A DNA stretch of 64,000 nt from Zoogloea oleivorans (lineage in GTDB: Bacteria; Pseudomonadota; Gammaproteobacteria; Burkholderiales; Rhodocyclaceae): contig JAOAUC010000008.1 of the NCBI GenBank assembly GCA_030157785.1, positions 1 through 64,000 of the forward strand. The letters are read 5' to 3'. Made by a program: the position numbers and the translations under genes. This document shows positions 15,769 through 23,579 of the stretch, piece after piece. Within the stretch, counting starts at the first letter, position 1; every line of letters begins with the position of its first letter. The notes below the pieces were generated by a model. The model worked only from the letters and a program-made list of their open reading frames with translations, was not told the DNA's origin and made no database searches.

Positions 15769-17843
15769 GGCAGTTCGGCACGCGGCACGCGGATTTCGAA
15801 CATCGCGCCACCGTCCGGGTGGTTGCGTACCGAGATCGTGCCGTTGTGTCCGCGCACGATTTCCTGGGTGATGGCGAGGCCAAGTCCGGTGCCACCGGCG
15901 CCGGTCTTGGTGGCGCTGCTTTGCACGAACTTGTCGAAGATGCGCTCCTCTTCACCGGGAGGGATGCCGATGCCCCGGTCACGCACGACGAGAGACAGGG
16001 CCTCCCGCTTGCCGAGCATGGCGTCGCTGAAGGTGGCGGTGATGGCGCTGCCTTCCGGCGAGAACTTGATGGCGTTGGAGAGCAGATTCTGCACGGCGTG
16101 GTGGAACTGCTGGGTGTCGATCAGGGCGATGGTGCTGACGGTCTGGCGGTCGATGGCGAGGGTCAGGCCGTGGCCGGCGATCAGTGCTTCCAGGTCGCCA
16201 CGCACCCGTTCAACAACGGTCACCATGTCGGCTTGCCGGAGCATGAAGTCCACCCGCCGGGATTCCAGTTTGGCCAGGTCGAGCAGGTCATTGACCAGCA
16301 CGCCGAGGCGGCTGCCGCTCTGATGGATGCGCTCGAAATAGTTGATGATTTTCTCGTTCGGGGCCTGCCCGGTGCGGGTTTCGCCCAGCCGCGCGTAGGA
16401 CAGGATGCCGTGCAGCGGGGTACGGAACTCGTGGGACATGTTGGCGAGAAACTCGCTCTTCAAATGGTTGGCCCGCTCGGCGGCCTCCTTGGCGGCGACC
16501 ACGTCGGCAGTCTGGGCAGCGACCAGTTCGGACAGGTGGTCGCGGTGGCGGCGCAGCTCGGCGTCGATGGCCTTGCGTGCGGTGATGTCCTTGGATGTGC
16601 CCCGGAAGCCCTGGAAGTTGCCGTCCGCCGAGAAGAAGGGCTTGCCGGACACGCTGAACCAGGCCGCGCCGATTGCATGGGCGGCGATGCAGTATTCGAA
16701 ATCACGGAACTCCCGCCGCTCGGCGATGGCCGTCAGGTAGGGCGCCCACTTTGCGGTGTCCAGCTTTTCCTCCGGGGATGCGAAATCCTCGCGTCTTTTG
16801 CCCCTCACCACTTCGATCATTTGCAGATCATTGCGGTCGGGGCCCACGTAAGCCGTGAAGCGCATTTCAGCGTCGGTTTCCCAGTACCAGTCGGAGGACA
16901 CCTCCGAGTAGTCGCGGAAGCGCTGCTCACTGTCCTTGAGGGCTTGCTCGCGGGCACGCAGGGCGGTGATGTCGGAGCCGACGATGACGACGCCTTCGAG
17001 CTTGCCGCTGCGGTCGTACATGGTCGAGGCGCGCAGCATGAAGTGGCGCAGGGTGGCGTCCGGCAGCCGGCTTTCGATGCAGGTTTCCATCTCGAGCTTG
17101 CCCTGCAGCAGGATGGTGCGGAACAGCACGCTGCCGGCCGCGACGCTGGGTGCCGCCCGCTGCAGCGGGGCCAGGGTTTCGGCCGCGAGCAGGCTGTCGG
17201 GCGAGTTGCCGATCAGGCTGCCCGGGTCTATGCCGATGCAGCGCCGGACCGCCGCGTTGGCCTGGTTGATGCGGCCGAAGCGGTCCACTACCAGCAGCAG
17301 GCTGTCCATGGTGTCCATCACGTTGGTGACGAAGGCACTCAGGCGGGCCTGTTCGGCACTGCGCTCTTCAAGCTGGCGGGACTTGGTGCTGACTTCGTCC
17401 ACCATGGCGTCCATCATCAGGGTGACGGCACCGATCTGTTGCTCGAGGGAGGTGTTGGCGTTGCGCAGCGCTTCGAGCTCGGCCTGCAGGCGCTGTACGT
17501 CAGCCTGGGACGCGTTGGCGGGAGTGGGGGCGTCGTCGATGAGCACCGCAAAGCCGTCGCCCTCCTTGCATACCGTCAGCATGTGGCCAGGGCCCTCGGT
17601 TTCCACCTTCAGTCCATGTGCCGGGCAGACGAGGCGGCGTTGCTCATCCTCGGCGGAGTCGTCCAGACGGCGGCCCTCGTGAGGGCAAGTGGCCGGAACG
17701 GCCGTCCAGCCTTGCCCGCGCCGGATGATCAGGATGTGCTGCTCGCCCGACTGGTCGGGTAGCGCCACCACACCGCACAGTCGATCCCGCTGGCCGATCA
17801 CCTTGCGCAGTTTGCGTACGGGGATGCTGCGGGTGGCGTTCAT
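15753..17843 (-). CDS. PAS sensor histidine kinase with N-terminal Rieske [2Fe-2S] domain
   Basis: The 696-residue protein starts with a Rieske-ferredoxin-like domain (residues 5-105). The full ligand motif is Cys53-Pro-His55, 17 residues, Cys73-Pro-Ala-His76, the CxH-x(15-17)-CxxH pattern that binds a [2Fe-2S] cluster. A coiled coil (about 108-165), two PAS domains (about 168-295 and 300-430), a HisKA domain with His471 (ANMSHEFRTPLHG) and a complete ATPase domain (LLSNAIKF, DRGIGIPPGEEERIFDKF, GGTGLGLAIT) follow. No membrane segments are seen, so it is cytoplasmic. Its start overlaps the protease stop (ATGA), making it the last gene of the hydrogenase operon, in the role of HoxJ/HupT. No response regulator is adjacent. 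Redox input through the Rieske cluster is inference. Confidence 0.88.
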   Translation of the reverse strand: MNATRSIPVRKLRKVIGQRDRLCGVVALPDQSGEQHILIIRRGQGWTAVPATCPHEGRRLDDSAEDEQRRLVCPAHGLKVETEGPGHMLTVCKEGDGFAVLIDDAPTPANASQADVQRLQAELEALRNANTSLEQQIGAVTLMMDAMVDEVSTKSRQLEERSAEQARLSAFVTNVMDTMDSLLLVVDRFGRINQANAAVRRCIGIDPGSLIGNSPDSLLAAETLAPLQRAAPSVAAGSVLFRTILLQGKLEMETCIESRLPDATLRHFMLRASTMYDRSGKLEGVVIVGSDITALRAREQALKDSEQRFRDYSEVSSDWYWETDAEMRFTAYVGPDRNDLQMIEVVRGKRREDFASPEEKLDTAKWAPYLTAIAERREFRDFEYCIAAHAIGAAWFSVSGKPFFSADGNFQGFRGTSKDITARKAIDAELRRHRDHLSELVAAQTADVVAAKEAAERANHLKSEFLANMSHEFRTPLHGILSYARLGETRTGQAPNEKIINYFERIHQSGSRLGVLVNDLLDLAKLESRRVDFMLRQADMVTVVERVRGDLEALIAGHGLTLAIDRQTVSTIALIDTQQFHHAVQNLLSNAIKFSPEGSAITATFSDAMLGKREALSLVVRDRGIGIPPGEEERIFDKFVQSSATKTGAGGTGLGLAITQEIVRGHNGTISVRNHPDGGAMFEIRVPRAELPQSGT

Positions 17844-18307
17844 GGCAGTTGTTCCATGACCTTTCGGGCGGCCATGGCGATGCTGCCGGCGACAGGGGCC
17901 GACAGTCCGGGGCTGAAGGGATGGGTGGATTCGATCTCGATGCCGATCAGGCGGATCTCTGGCAGGTGTTCAAGGGTGACCGGCAGCAGGCGCAGCAGGG
18001 CGCCGACGCCGGCTCCGTGAAAGCCGCCGGAGGCTTCGTCACGGCTGGCCCCGTCGACGAGGGGCATGGCGTCCAGCTCGTGCACCGAGCCGGGGGCGCC
18101 GAAGCCGCGCAGGGCATCCACCACCACGGCGCGGCGACAGCCGTCGAAACAGCCGATGGCGGCGAGCCCGGCCACGTCGGCGCGCATCAGGCGCACGCCG
18201 GGCGGCAGCGCCTTTGTGGCAAGCAAGGCGTGCACGGCCGGGCCGACGCCGTCGTCGCCGTGCAGCTCGTTGCCGAAGCAGATGATGTGGGTGTCGTCAG
18301 ACGCCAT
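17840..18307 (-). CDS. Hydrogenase maturation protease (HybD/HupD family)
   Basis: These endopeptidases remove the C-terminal tail of the NiFe large subunit after nickel insertion. The product (155 residues from the ATG at 18307, or 164 from 18334) has the family signature GNELHGDDGVGP, a metal-site VVVDAL motif and a His in SGGFHGAGV. The 18307 start overlaps the large-subunit stop by 11 bases; the earlier ATG also fits. Its stop overlaps the kinase start. A dedicated protease shows that the large subunit, despite its short tail, is probably processed. Confidence 0.87.
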   Translation of the reverse strand: MASDDTHIICFGNELHGDDGVGPAVHALLATKALPPGVRLMRADVAGLAAIGCFDGCRRAVVVDALRGFGAPGSVHELDAMPLVDGASRDEASGGFHGAGVGALLRLLPVTLEHLPEIRLIGIEIESTHPFSPGLSAPVAGSIAMAARKVMEQLP

Positions 18308-19829
18308 AGCGGTGTCGTTCCCCGCGCCCGACAAAATGCACCGTGCACACCAGACAGGGGTCGTGGGAGCGGACGATGTGGCCTATTTCGATGGGGTCGG
18401 CCGGGTCGGCCAGTTCGACGCCGATGACGCTTTCTTCCCAGTGGCCGTGCTGTCCGGCGCTGTCCTTCGGCGAGGCGTTCCAGGCGGTGGGGGTGACGAT
18501 CTGGTAGCGGCTGATGCGCCCGTCTTCCACCTGTATCCAGTGGCCTAGGCTGCCCCGGGCGGCCTGCACGAGGCCGTAGCCTTCGCCTTGGTCGAGGGCG
18601 CCGGCCGGCGGGGGCAGGTAGTGGGGCGTACCCAGCTGGCGGGCCAGTTCGGCCAGGTGCTGCTTCATCAGGTGCAGAGTCAGGCCGGTGCGGCGCAGGC
18701 GGGCAAACTGGCGCAGCCAGGCGTTGGGCCCCTCGAGGGCGAGCAGGGACGTGACCAGCTTGTCGCCGCCCGTGAGGAGCTCTGCCAGCGGGCCGGTTTC
18801 GACTACCTTGTCGCCGTAGCGGGGGGCCTTGGCCCAGGTGTAGCGGTCGGTGTCGGGCTGGTAGTCGGGTACCGTTTCGCCAATGTAGGGGTGGCGCCCG
18901 CCCGGGTAGGGGCGGTACCAGGAGTGGCGCACGTGCTCGTTGATGAGATCCGGGTTGAAGGCGTCCAGTTGGCCGTTCGCATGGTAGAGGCCGGCGGGGA
19001 GCAGGCCGACGGGTTCGCCATAGGGCGGCTGCCAGCGTAGCGGGTCGTGCCACGAGCCGGCGCTGAGAAAGTGGTGGGCGCCGGCGCCGATGTGCTGCAG
19101 GCCGATGGCGCGGGCGAAGCGGGTGAGCAGGCCGAGGGCGCTGGCGGCGTGGGCGGCGGCGTCGAGCCAGCTGAAGAAGGCGTCGGCGCTGTCGAGGGCG
19201 AGCCAGTTGTCGAGGCTGTCGCCGATGACGTCGAGCTCGTACCACTCGATGGTCCGGTCCACGATGTCCTGGCAGTCCATCAGGTCGCGGGCGGTGGCGC
19301 CGCGGGTAATGCCGCCGGGCAGCATGTAGGAGGAGTGCGGCCACTGGCCGCCGTAGATGGCCACCAGTTCGACCACCTTGCGGCTGGCGGCGAGGGTCGA
19401 GCGCACGATGCGTCCCTTCATGGGAGCGAAGGCCGCCTCGATTTCAGCGAACAGGGGCTGTGCTGCGTAGCGCGGATGGACGAAGTCCGGGGTGAAGAAC
19501 AGGAAGCTCTGGCGCAGGTCGCTCTGTACGTTTTCGGCCATCAGGCACAGATTGCGCACGAGGGTGGCGTGGGGCGACACCGGCAGTTGGGCCATGCGCT
19601 CCAGCGCCAGCGCTGCGGTGTACAGGTGGGCGGTGCCGCAGATGCCGCATACGCGCGGCGTGATGACCAGCCCGTCCTTGGGCGCGCGACCGATCAGCAG
19701 TTGTTCGAAGCCGCGGAACAGGGTGCCGACGCAGCGGGCGTCCACGACCCGGTTGCCGTCCAGGTCCACCTGGAATTCGAGGTCACCTTCGACGCGGTTG
19801 AGGTCGATGTTGAGGGTGGTGCGGCTCAT
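18297..19829 (-). CDS. NiFe hydrogenase large subunit, group 2 (HupV/HupL-like)
   Basis: The 510-residue subunit carries the NiFe(CN)2CO site. The N-terminal ligand motif is PRVCGICGTAH (Cys61, Cys64, His68) and the C-terminal one is DPCLVCTVH (Cys492, Cys495, His498). Only 12 residues follow His498 (FVGRGERHRYGV), much shorter than the usual extension of periplasmic uptake enzymes. The overall sequence resembles group 2 cytoplasmic hydrogenases, which include the sensory HoxC/HupV and cyanobacterial HupL. It lies 10 bases after the small-subunit gene and overlaps the protease gene. Whether it senses or consumes H2 is not settled; the operon's kinase favours sensing. Confidence 0.92.
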   Translation of the reverse strand: MSRTTLNIDLNRVEGDLEFQVDLDGNRVVDARCVGTLFRGFEQLLIGRAPKDGLVITPRVCGICGTAHLYTAALALERMAQLPVSPHATLVRNLCLMAENVQSDLRQSFLFFTPDFVHPRYAAQPLFAEIEAAFAPMKGRIVRSTLAASRKVVELVAIYGGQWPHSSYMLPGGITRGATARDLMDCQDIVDRTIEWYELDVIGDSLDNWLALDSADAFFSWLDAAAHAASALGLLTRFARAIGLQHIGAGAHHFLSAGSWHDPLRWQPPYGEPVGLLPAGLYHANGQLDAFNPDLINEHVRHSWYRPYPGGRHPYIGETVPDYQPDTDRYTWAKAPRYGDKVVETGPLAELLTGGDKLVTSLLALEGPNAWLRQFARLRRTGLTLHLMKQHLAELARQLGTPHYLPPPAGALDQGEGYGLVQAARGSLGHWIQVEDGRISRYQIVTPTAWNASPKDSAGQHGHWEESVIGVELADPADPIEIGHIVRSHDPCLVCTVHFVGRGERHRYGV

Positions 19830-19839
19830 GCGTTTGCCT

Positions 19840-20781
19840 TCAGGGCTCCATCTCGCGGTTTTTCACCCGCAGCGGGGCGGCTGCGTGGGCGAGGTTCTTG
19901 TAGGCCATGTAATGGGCGCGGGAAACACCCAGTGGCAGGGTAACCGGCACGGCGCCGATCTTTTCGGTACGGAACAGGTCGCCGTCCTTCGGAAAGCCGG
20001 GCGAGGTGCAGCCGAAGCACGGAACGCCGGCGCGGGTCTTGCTGCTGCGCCCGTTCCATAGCTCGCTGTTGCAGTTGGCCAAGGTGCTGGGGCCCTGGCA
20101 CCCGAGGTTGAAGTACATGCAGCCGCGGCCGCCGGGCACGGTTTCTTCGACGTCGTACTCATGGTATTCGTTGCGCGTGCAGCCTTGGTGCACCGTGGTG
20201 CCGAAGAAGAGCCGCGGTCGGTTGAGGAAGTCGAGCTCCAGCGGCAAGTCCTGGGCGAGCATGGCCAGACTGCGGGTAATGGTGGTCGGGTGGGTCGGGC
20301 AGCCGGCCAGATTGATGACCGGCAGGCCGGCGCCGGAGCGCCATTCGGGCGGCAGCAGGCCGCCGGGTTGTTCATGGTCGAACTGCAGTCCGGTGCAGTC
20401 GGTGGGGTTGGGCGGGGCGGCGGGAATGCCGCCGAAGGCCGAGCAGGTGCCCACCGCGACCACATACCGTGCGCGCCGGGCGAGGGCTTCGGCGATCTGG
20501 ATCTTGGGGCGCCCCCGGTAGCTGTCGAACATGCCGGTGCCGAAGGGGCCGGTGATGAGGCTGCCTTCAACGCACAGGATGTCGAGCGCCTGGGCGCCGG
20601 ACTCGATGGCTTCGATGAGCTTGCCCAGGCCACCGGGGGGCGTGTCGGAGAGGGACGGGTGCCACAGCAGCTCGATGCTGCCCTTGCGCATCAGGCTTTC
20701 GATGGAGGGACTGTCGGCGTTGAGCAGCGACATTGTGTCTCCGCTGCAGGCGCCGGTCTGAAGCCAGAGCAGGGTGGCCAT
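19840..20781 (-). CDS. NiFe hydrogenase small subunit, group 2 (HupU/HupS-like)
   Basis: The 313-residue electron-transfer subunit has no Tat signal or C-terminal anchor, so it acts in the cytoplasm. It starts directly with LLWLQTGACSGDTMSLLNAD, close to group 2 proteins. The first cluster-ligand pair, usually CxxC, is Cys12-x-x-Asp15. Other conserved blocks are VAVGTCSAFGGIP, INLAGCPTHP, TVHQGCTRNEY, GGRGCMYFNLGCQGP and GVPCFGCTSPGFP, enough for three Fe-S clusters. A GGAG ribosome site precedes the ATG. It is the first hydrogenase gene of the operon and has a 126-base upstream gap that may hold its promoter. Confidence 0.93.
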   Translation of the reverse strand: MATLLWLQTGACSGDTMSLLNADSPSIESLMRKGSIELLWHPSLSDTPPGGLGKLIEAIESGAQALDILCVEGSLITGPFGTGMFDSYRGRPKIQIAEALARRARYVVAVGTCSAFGGIPAAPPNPTDCTGLQFDHEQPGGLLPPEWRSGAGLPVINLAGCPTHPTTITRSLAMLAQDLPLELDFLNRPRLFFGTTVHQGCTRNEYHEYDVEETVPGGRGCMYFNLGCQGPSTLANCNSELWNGRSSKTRAGVPCFGCTSPGFPKDGDLFRTEKIGAVPVTLPLGVSRAHYMAYKNLAHAAAPLRVKNREMEP

Positions 20782-20844
20782 GGATTGTTCTCCGCAGGAG
20801 GGCGATTCGGGACTTCCGCAATCGTATAGACGCAGGATGGTTCC

Positions 20845-20870
20845 TGACGTTCCTTTAGGGGTTCACGTCA
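20845..20870. promoter_or_regulatory. Inverted repeat TGACGT..ACGTCA upstream of the hydrogenase operon
   Basis: Six-base arms separated by 14 bases lie about 65-90 bases before the small-subunit start, in the only sizeable gap upstream of the operon. It could be an operator. No convincing sigma-54 or sigma-70 promoter was found beside it. Confidence 0.3.
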
Positions 20871-20907
20871 ATCCGGCTTGTGTGCTTTAGGTAGGGTCCC
20901 TGATGCG

Positions 20908-21315
20908 TTACCCGTTATGGGCGGGGGCGCGTTCGAAGGCTTGGCGCAGGGCGAGATCTTCCGGGCCGAGGGGGATGAGCCGGGCGCTGAGGCGCAGGGT
21001 GGGGCAATGGGCTGCGGCCGAGCCGGGGCTGAATTCGGTCAGGTCGATAAGGAGGCGGGTGGTCTGGACCCGCAGCAGATCGCGGGCGCTTACCAACAGG
21101 GTGCCGCAGGAAATGCGTGCCCACGGCACATAGCCGGCCGGGTTGCCGCTTTGCCCGGCGCGCGTCCAGCGCAGGCGCTGGGTTTCCGGGGCGCTGCCGT
21201 CGAACAGCAGGTGGAGCGCGCCGGAGCTGTCATGCAGGGAGCCGAGAAACATGCCGGCTTCGGGGCTCAGGCTGACCCGCAGCGAGTCGACGATTCCGCT
21301 CTGCTCTGTGCTCAT
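20908..21315 (-). CDS. Hypothetical protein, 135 aa
   Basis: This soluble protein lies between the DUF779 gene (30-base gap) and the hydrogenase small subunit (126-base gap), all on the minus strand. It has beta-rich N-terminal sequence (LRVSLSPEAGMFLGSLHDSSGALHLLFDG) and no signal peptide, membrane helix or metal-binding cluster that I can identify. I do not recognise a family. A role in the hydrogenase system is possible but unsupported beyond position. Confidence 0.6.
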   Translation of the reverse strand: MSTEQSGIVDSLRVSLSPEAGMFLGSLHDSSGALHLLFDGSAPETQRLRWTRAGQSGNPAGYVPWARISCGTLLVSARDLLRVQTTRLLIDLTEFSPGSAAAHCPTLRLSARLIPLGPEDLALRQAFERAPAHNG

Positions 21316-21345
21316 GGTCCTTCCTTTCGATAGCCGTCGGTCGGG

Positions 21346-21714
21346 TCAAGAGCCGGCAATGGGGGGCAGGGCGGACAGTTCGGCTTCGCTGAACAGGCGC
21401 GAACGGGTCACGAAGGCCTTGCCCTTGCCGCAGTCGAGGGAGAAGTCGCCGCCTTTGCCGGGCTCGACGTCGAGGGTCAGCTGGCTGCTGCCGTAGTACG
21501 AGAATTCCTGGTGGCCCAGGTAAAAGGGCGCACCGGCCACATCGCCGAGCAGCACCATTGTGGGGCCGGGCAGGACTTCGCCGACCTTGTAGCAGTTGGG
21601 GACGCTGCCATCGCAGCAGCCGCCGGAAAGCAGGAACATCAGCGGGCCGAACTCGGCAGCGAGTTCGTCGATGAAGCGGCAGGCGGCCTCGGTGGCCACG
21701 ATGCGAGCGATCAT
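21346..21714 (-). CDS. DUF779 domain protein
   Basis: The ATG at 21714 is chosen for its AAGGA ribosome site; it gives 122 residues. The family's cysteine motif LSGGCCDGSVPNCY is intact, and the rest (GDVAGAPFYLGHQEFSYYGSSQLTLDVEPG) matches DUF779. These genes regularly follow ExaC/AldB-type acetaldehyde dehydrogenases, as here, and may act as an accessory factor; the cysteines suggest metal binding or redox chemistry. A terminator separates it from the dehydrogenase gene, so it depends on read-through or a separate promoter. Confidence 0.85.
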   Translation of the reverse strand: MIARIVATEAACRFIDELAAEFGPLMFLLSGGCCDGSVPNCYKVGEVLPGPTMVLLGDVAGAPFYLGHQEFSYYGSSQLTLDVEPGKGGDFSLDCGKGKAFVTRSRLFSEAELSALPPIAGS

Positions 21715-21729
21715 TTTCGGTTCCTTGAA

Positions 21730-21760
21730 GAAAAAAACGGGGCGAGAAACCTCGCCCCGT
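21730..21760 (-). terminator. Rho-independent terminator/attenuator between the aldehyde dehydrogenase and DUF779 genes
   Basis: On the minus strand a ten-base perfect stem (ACGGGGCGAG / CTCGCCCCGT) with a GTTT loop runs straight into seven T residues. The T-run ends only about eight bases before the DUF779 ribosome site, so it should reduce, not abolish, expression of the downstream gene. Confidence 0.85.
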
Positions 21761-21791
21761 AACACCTTGCCTTACTCGTTTGACTCGGGGA

Positions 21792-23312
21792 TCAGAAGAA
21801 TCCCAGGGCGTTCGGGCTGTAGCTGACCAGCAGGTTCTTGGTCTGCTGATAGTGGTCGAGCATCATCTTGTGGGTTTCGCGGCCGATGCCGGATTCCTTG
21901 TAGCCGCCGAAGGTCGCACCCGCCGGGTAGGCGTGGTAGCAGTTGGTCCAGACGCGGCCGGCCTTGATGCCACGGCCCATGCGGAAGGCGCGGCTGCCAT
22001 CACGGCTCCACACGCCAGCGCCGAGGCCGTACGGGGTGTCGTTGGCGATGGCCAGGGCTTCGGCTTCGTCCTTGAAGGTGGTCACGGCCAGCACCGGTCC
22101 GAAGATCTCTTCCTGGAAGATGCGCATCTTGTTATGGCCCTTGAAGAGGGTCGGCTGGATGTAATAGCCGCCTTCAAGTTCGCCGCCCAGCATGGCACGT
22201 TCGCCGCCGGTCAGACACTCGGCGCCATCCTGCTGGCCGACTTCCATGTAGGCCATGATCTTGTTGAGCTGGTCCTGGGAAGCCTGGGCACCCATCATGC
22301 TGTCGGTGTCGAGCGGGCTGAGCTGCTTGATGGCCTTGACGCGGGCCATGACCTTTTCCATGAAGCGGTCGTAGATCGATTCCTGGATCAGCGCGCGGGA
22401 CGGGCAGGTGCACACTTCGCCCTGGTTGAAGGCGAACAGCACCATGCCTTCGACAGCCTTGTCGAGGAAGGCGTCGTCGGCCGCCATCACATCTTCAAAG
22501 AAGATGTTGGGGGACTTGCCGCCGAGTTCCAGGGTGGCGGGGATCAGGTTGGTGGCAGCGGCCTGGGCGATGACGCGGCCGGTAGCGGTGGAGCCGGTGA
22601 AGGCGATCTTGGCGATGCGCTTGCTGGTGGCCAGCGGCATGCCGGCTTCGCGGCCAAAGCCGTTGATGATGTTCAGCACGCCGGGCGGAATCAGGTCGGC
22701 GATCAGTTCGGCCAGCACCAGGATGGAGATCGGGGTGGATTCGGCGGGCTTCAGGACCACGCAGTTGCCGGCGCCGATGGCGGGAGCCAGCTTCCAGGCA
22801 GCCATCAGGATCGGGAAGTTCCAGGGGATGATCTGGCCAACGACGCCGAGGGGCTCGTGGAAGTGATAAGCGATGGTGTTTTCGTCGATCTCGCTGATGC
22901 TGCCTTCCTGGGCGCGCAGACAGCCGGCGAAGTAGCGGAAGTGGTCGACAGCCAGCGGGATGTCGGCGTTCAGGGTTTCGCGGATGGCCTTGCCGTTATC
23001 GACGGTCTCGGCGTAGGCCAGCAGTTCGATGTTGGCTTCCAGGCGGTCGGCGATCTTCAGCAGCAGGTTGGCGCGCTCGGTGGGGGAGGTACGGCCCCAG
23101 GTGTCGGCGATGGCGTGGGCGGCGTCGAGGGCCAGTTCCACGTCTTCGGCGGTGGAGCGGGCGGCCTGGGTGTAGACCTTGCCGGTGATCGGGGTAATAA
23201 CGTCGAAGTATTCACCCTTGACCGGGGCAACCCACTTGCCACCGATGAAGTTGTCGTACTTGGACTTGTATTGGACTTTGGCTTCGGCAGTACCGGGCAG
23301 TGCGTAAAGCAT
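21792..23312 (-). CDS. exaC: Acetaldehyde dehydrogenase (NAD-dependent, ExaC/AcoD/AldB type)
   Basis: The enzyme oxidises acetaldehyde and related aldehydes to the acid with NAD. The 506-residue length and MLYALPG start match this family. Catalytic features include [18 protein letters not shown], the NAD-binding [20 protein letters not shown] and the nucleophile in [12 protein letters not shown]. The ATG at 23312 has a GGAGGAG ribosome site. A sigma-54 promoter lies about 60 bases upstream with a possible activator site further upstream, the arrangement known for AcoR-type control of acetoin and ethanol genes. The DUF779 gene follows. Confidence 0.93.
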   Translation of the reverse strand: MLYALPGTAEAKVQYKSKYDNFIGGKWVAPVKGEYFDVITPITGKVYTQAARSTAEDVELALDAAHAIADTWGRTSPTERANLLLKIADRLEANIELLAYAETVDNGKAIRETLNADIPLAVDHFRYFAGCLRAQEGSISEIDENTIAYHFHEPLGVVGQIIPWNFPILMAAWKLAPAIGAGNCVVLKPAESTPISILVLAELIADLIPPGVLNIINGFGREAGMPLATSKRIAKIAFTGSTATGRVIAQAAATNLIPATLELGGKSPNIFFEDVMAADDAFLDKAVEGMVLFAFNQGEVCTCPSRALIQESIYDRFMEKVMARVKAIKQLSPLDTDSMMGAQASQDQLNKIMAYMEVGQQDGAECLTGGERAMLGGELEGGYYIQPTLFKGHNKMRIFQEEIFGPVLAVTTFKDEAEALAIANDTPYGLGAGVWSRDGSRAFRMGRGIKAGRVWTNCYHAYPAGATFGGYKESGIGRETHKMMLDHYQQTKNLLVSYSPNALGFF

Positions 23313-23368
23313 GAATGTCTCCTCCTGGATTTGATTGAAAACGCGTTGTGCAGCGTTGACATCCATTC

Positions 23369-23384
23369 AGCAGGGGTCATGCCA
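23369..23384 (-). promoter_or_regulatory. Sigma-54 (-24/-12) promoter for the aldehyde dehydrogenase
   Basis: On the minus strand, TGGCATGACCCCTGCT has the invariant GG and GC separated by ten bases and matches the TGGCAY..YTGCW consensus. The predicted transcription start is near 23357, about 45 bases before the start codon. Confidence 0.7.
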
Positions 23385-23484
23385 GCTCTGGATCAGCTCT
23401 CGTTATGAGATCAAATGTCTTTTTTATCAGTCCCTTGGTGAGACTGTGCCATTTTTGTGCAGCGCCGCATCCGCTGCCTGCGGG

Positions 23485-23501
23485 TGTCTCGAAACGGGAC
23501 G
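23485..23501. promoter_or_regulatory. Imperfect palindrome, candidate sigma-54 activator site
   Basis: TGTCTCG-AAA-CGGGACG has five of seven base pairs matching. It lies about 130 bases upstream of the predicted transcription start, the usual distance for an enhancer-binding protein such as AcoR. The rest of this 267-base gap shows no gene. Confidence 0.35.
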
Positions 23502-23579
23502 GTTGCTCCATGCCAAGTGCACGATGGAGCACTTTTTCGAATGCGGCGGGTCAGGCTGTGCCGCCTCCCGCATCCTTGC

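Noticed and set aside
15819-17762. A 647-codon plus-strand frame opposite the Rieske kinase
   Set aside because: Shadow of the kinase gene, whose domains are complete on the minus strand.
21780-23408. A 542-codon plus-strand frame opposite the aldehyde dehydrogenase
   Set aside because: Gly/Val/Asp-rich shadow frame; it also crosses the sigma-54 promoter and the minus-strand gene is certain.
23432-23452. A second sigma-54 promoter (TGGCACAGTC) upstream of the aldehyde dehydrogenase
   Set aside because: The -24 half is good, but the required GC at -12 is CC. The site at 23369-23384 has both elements.
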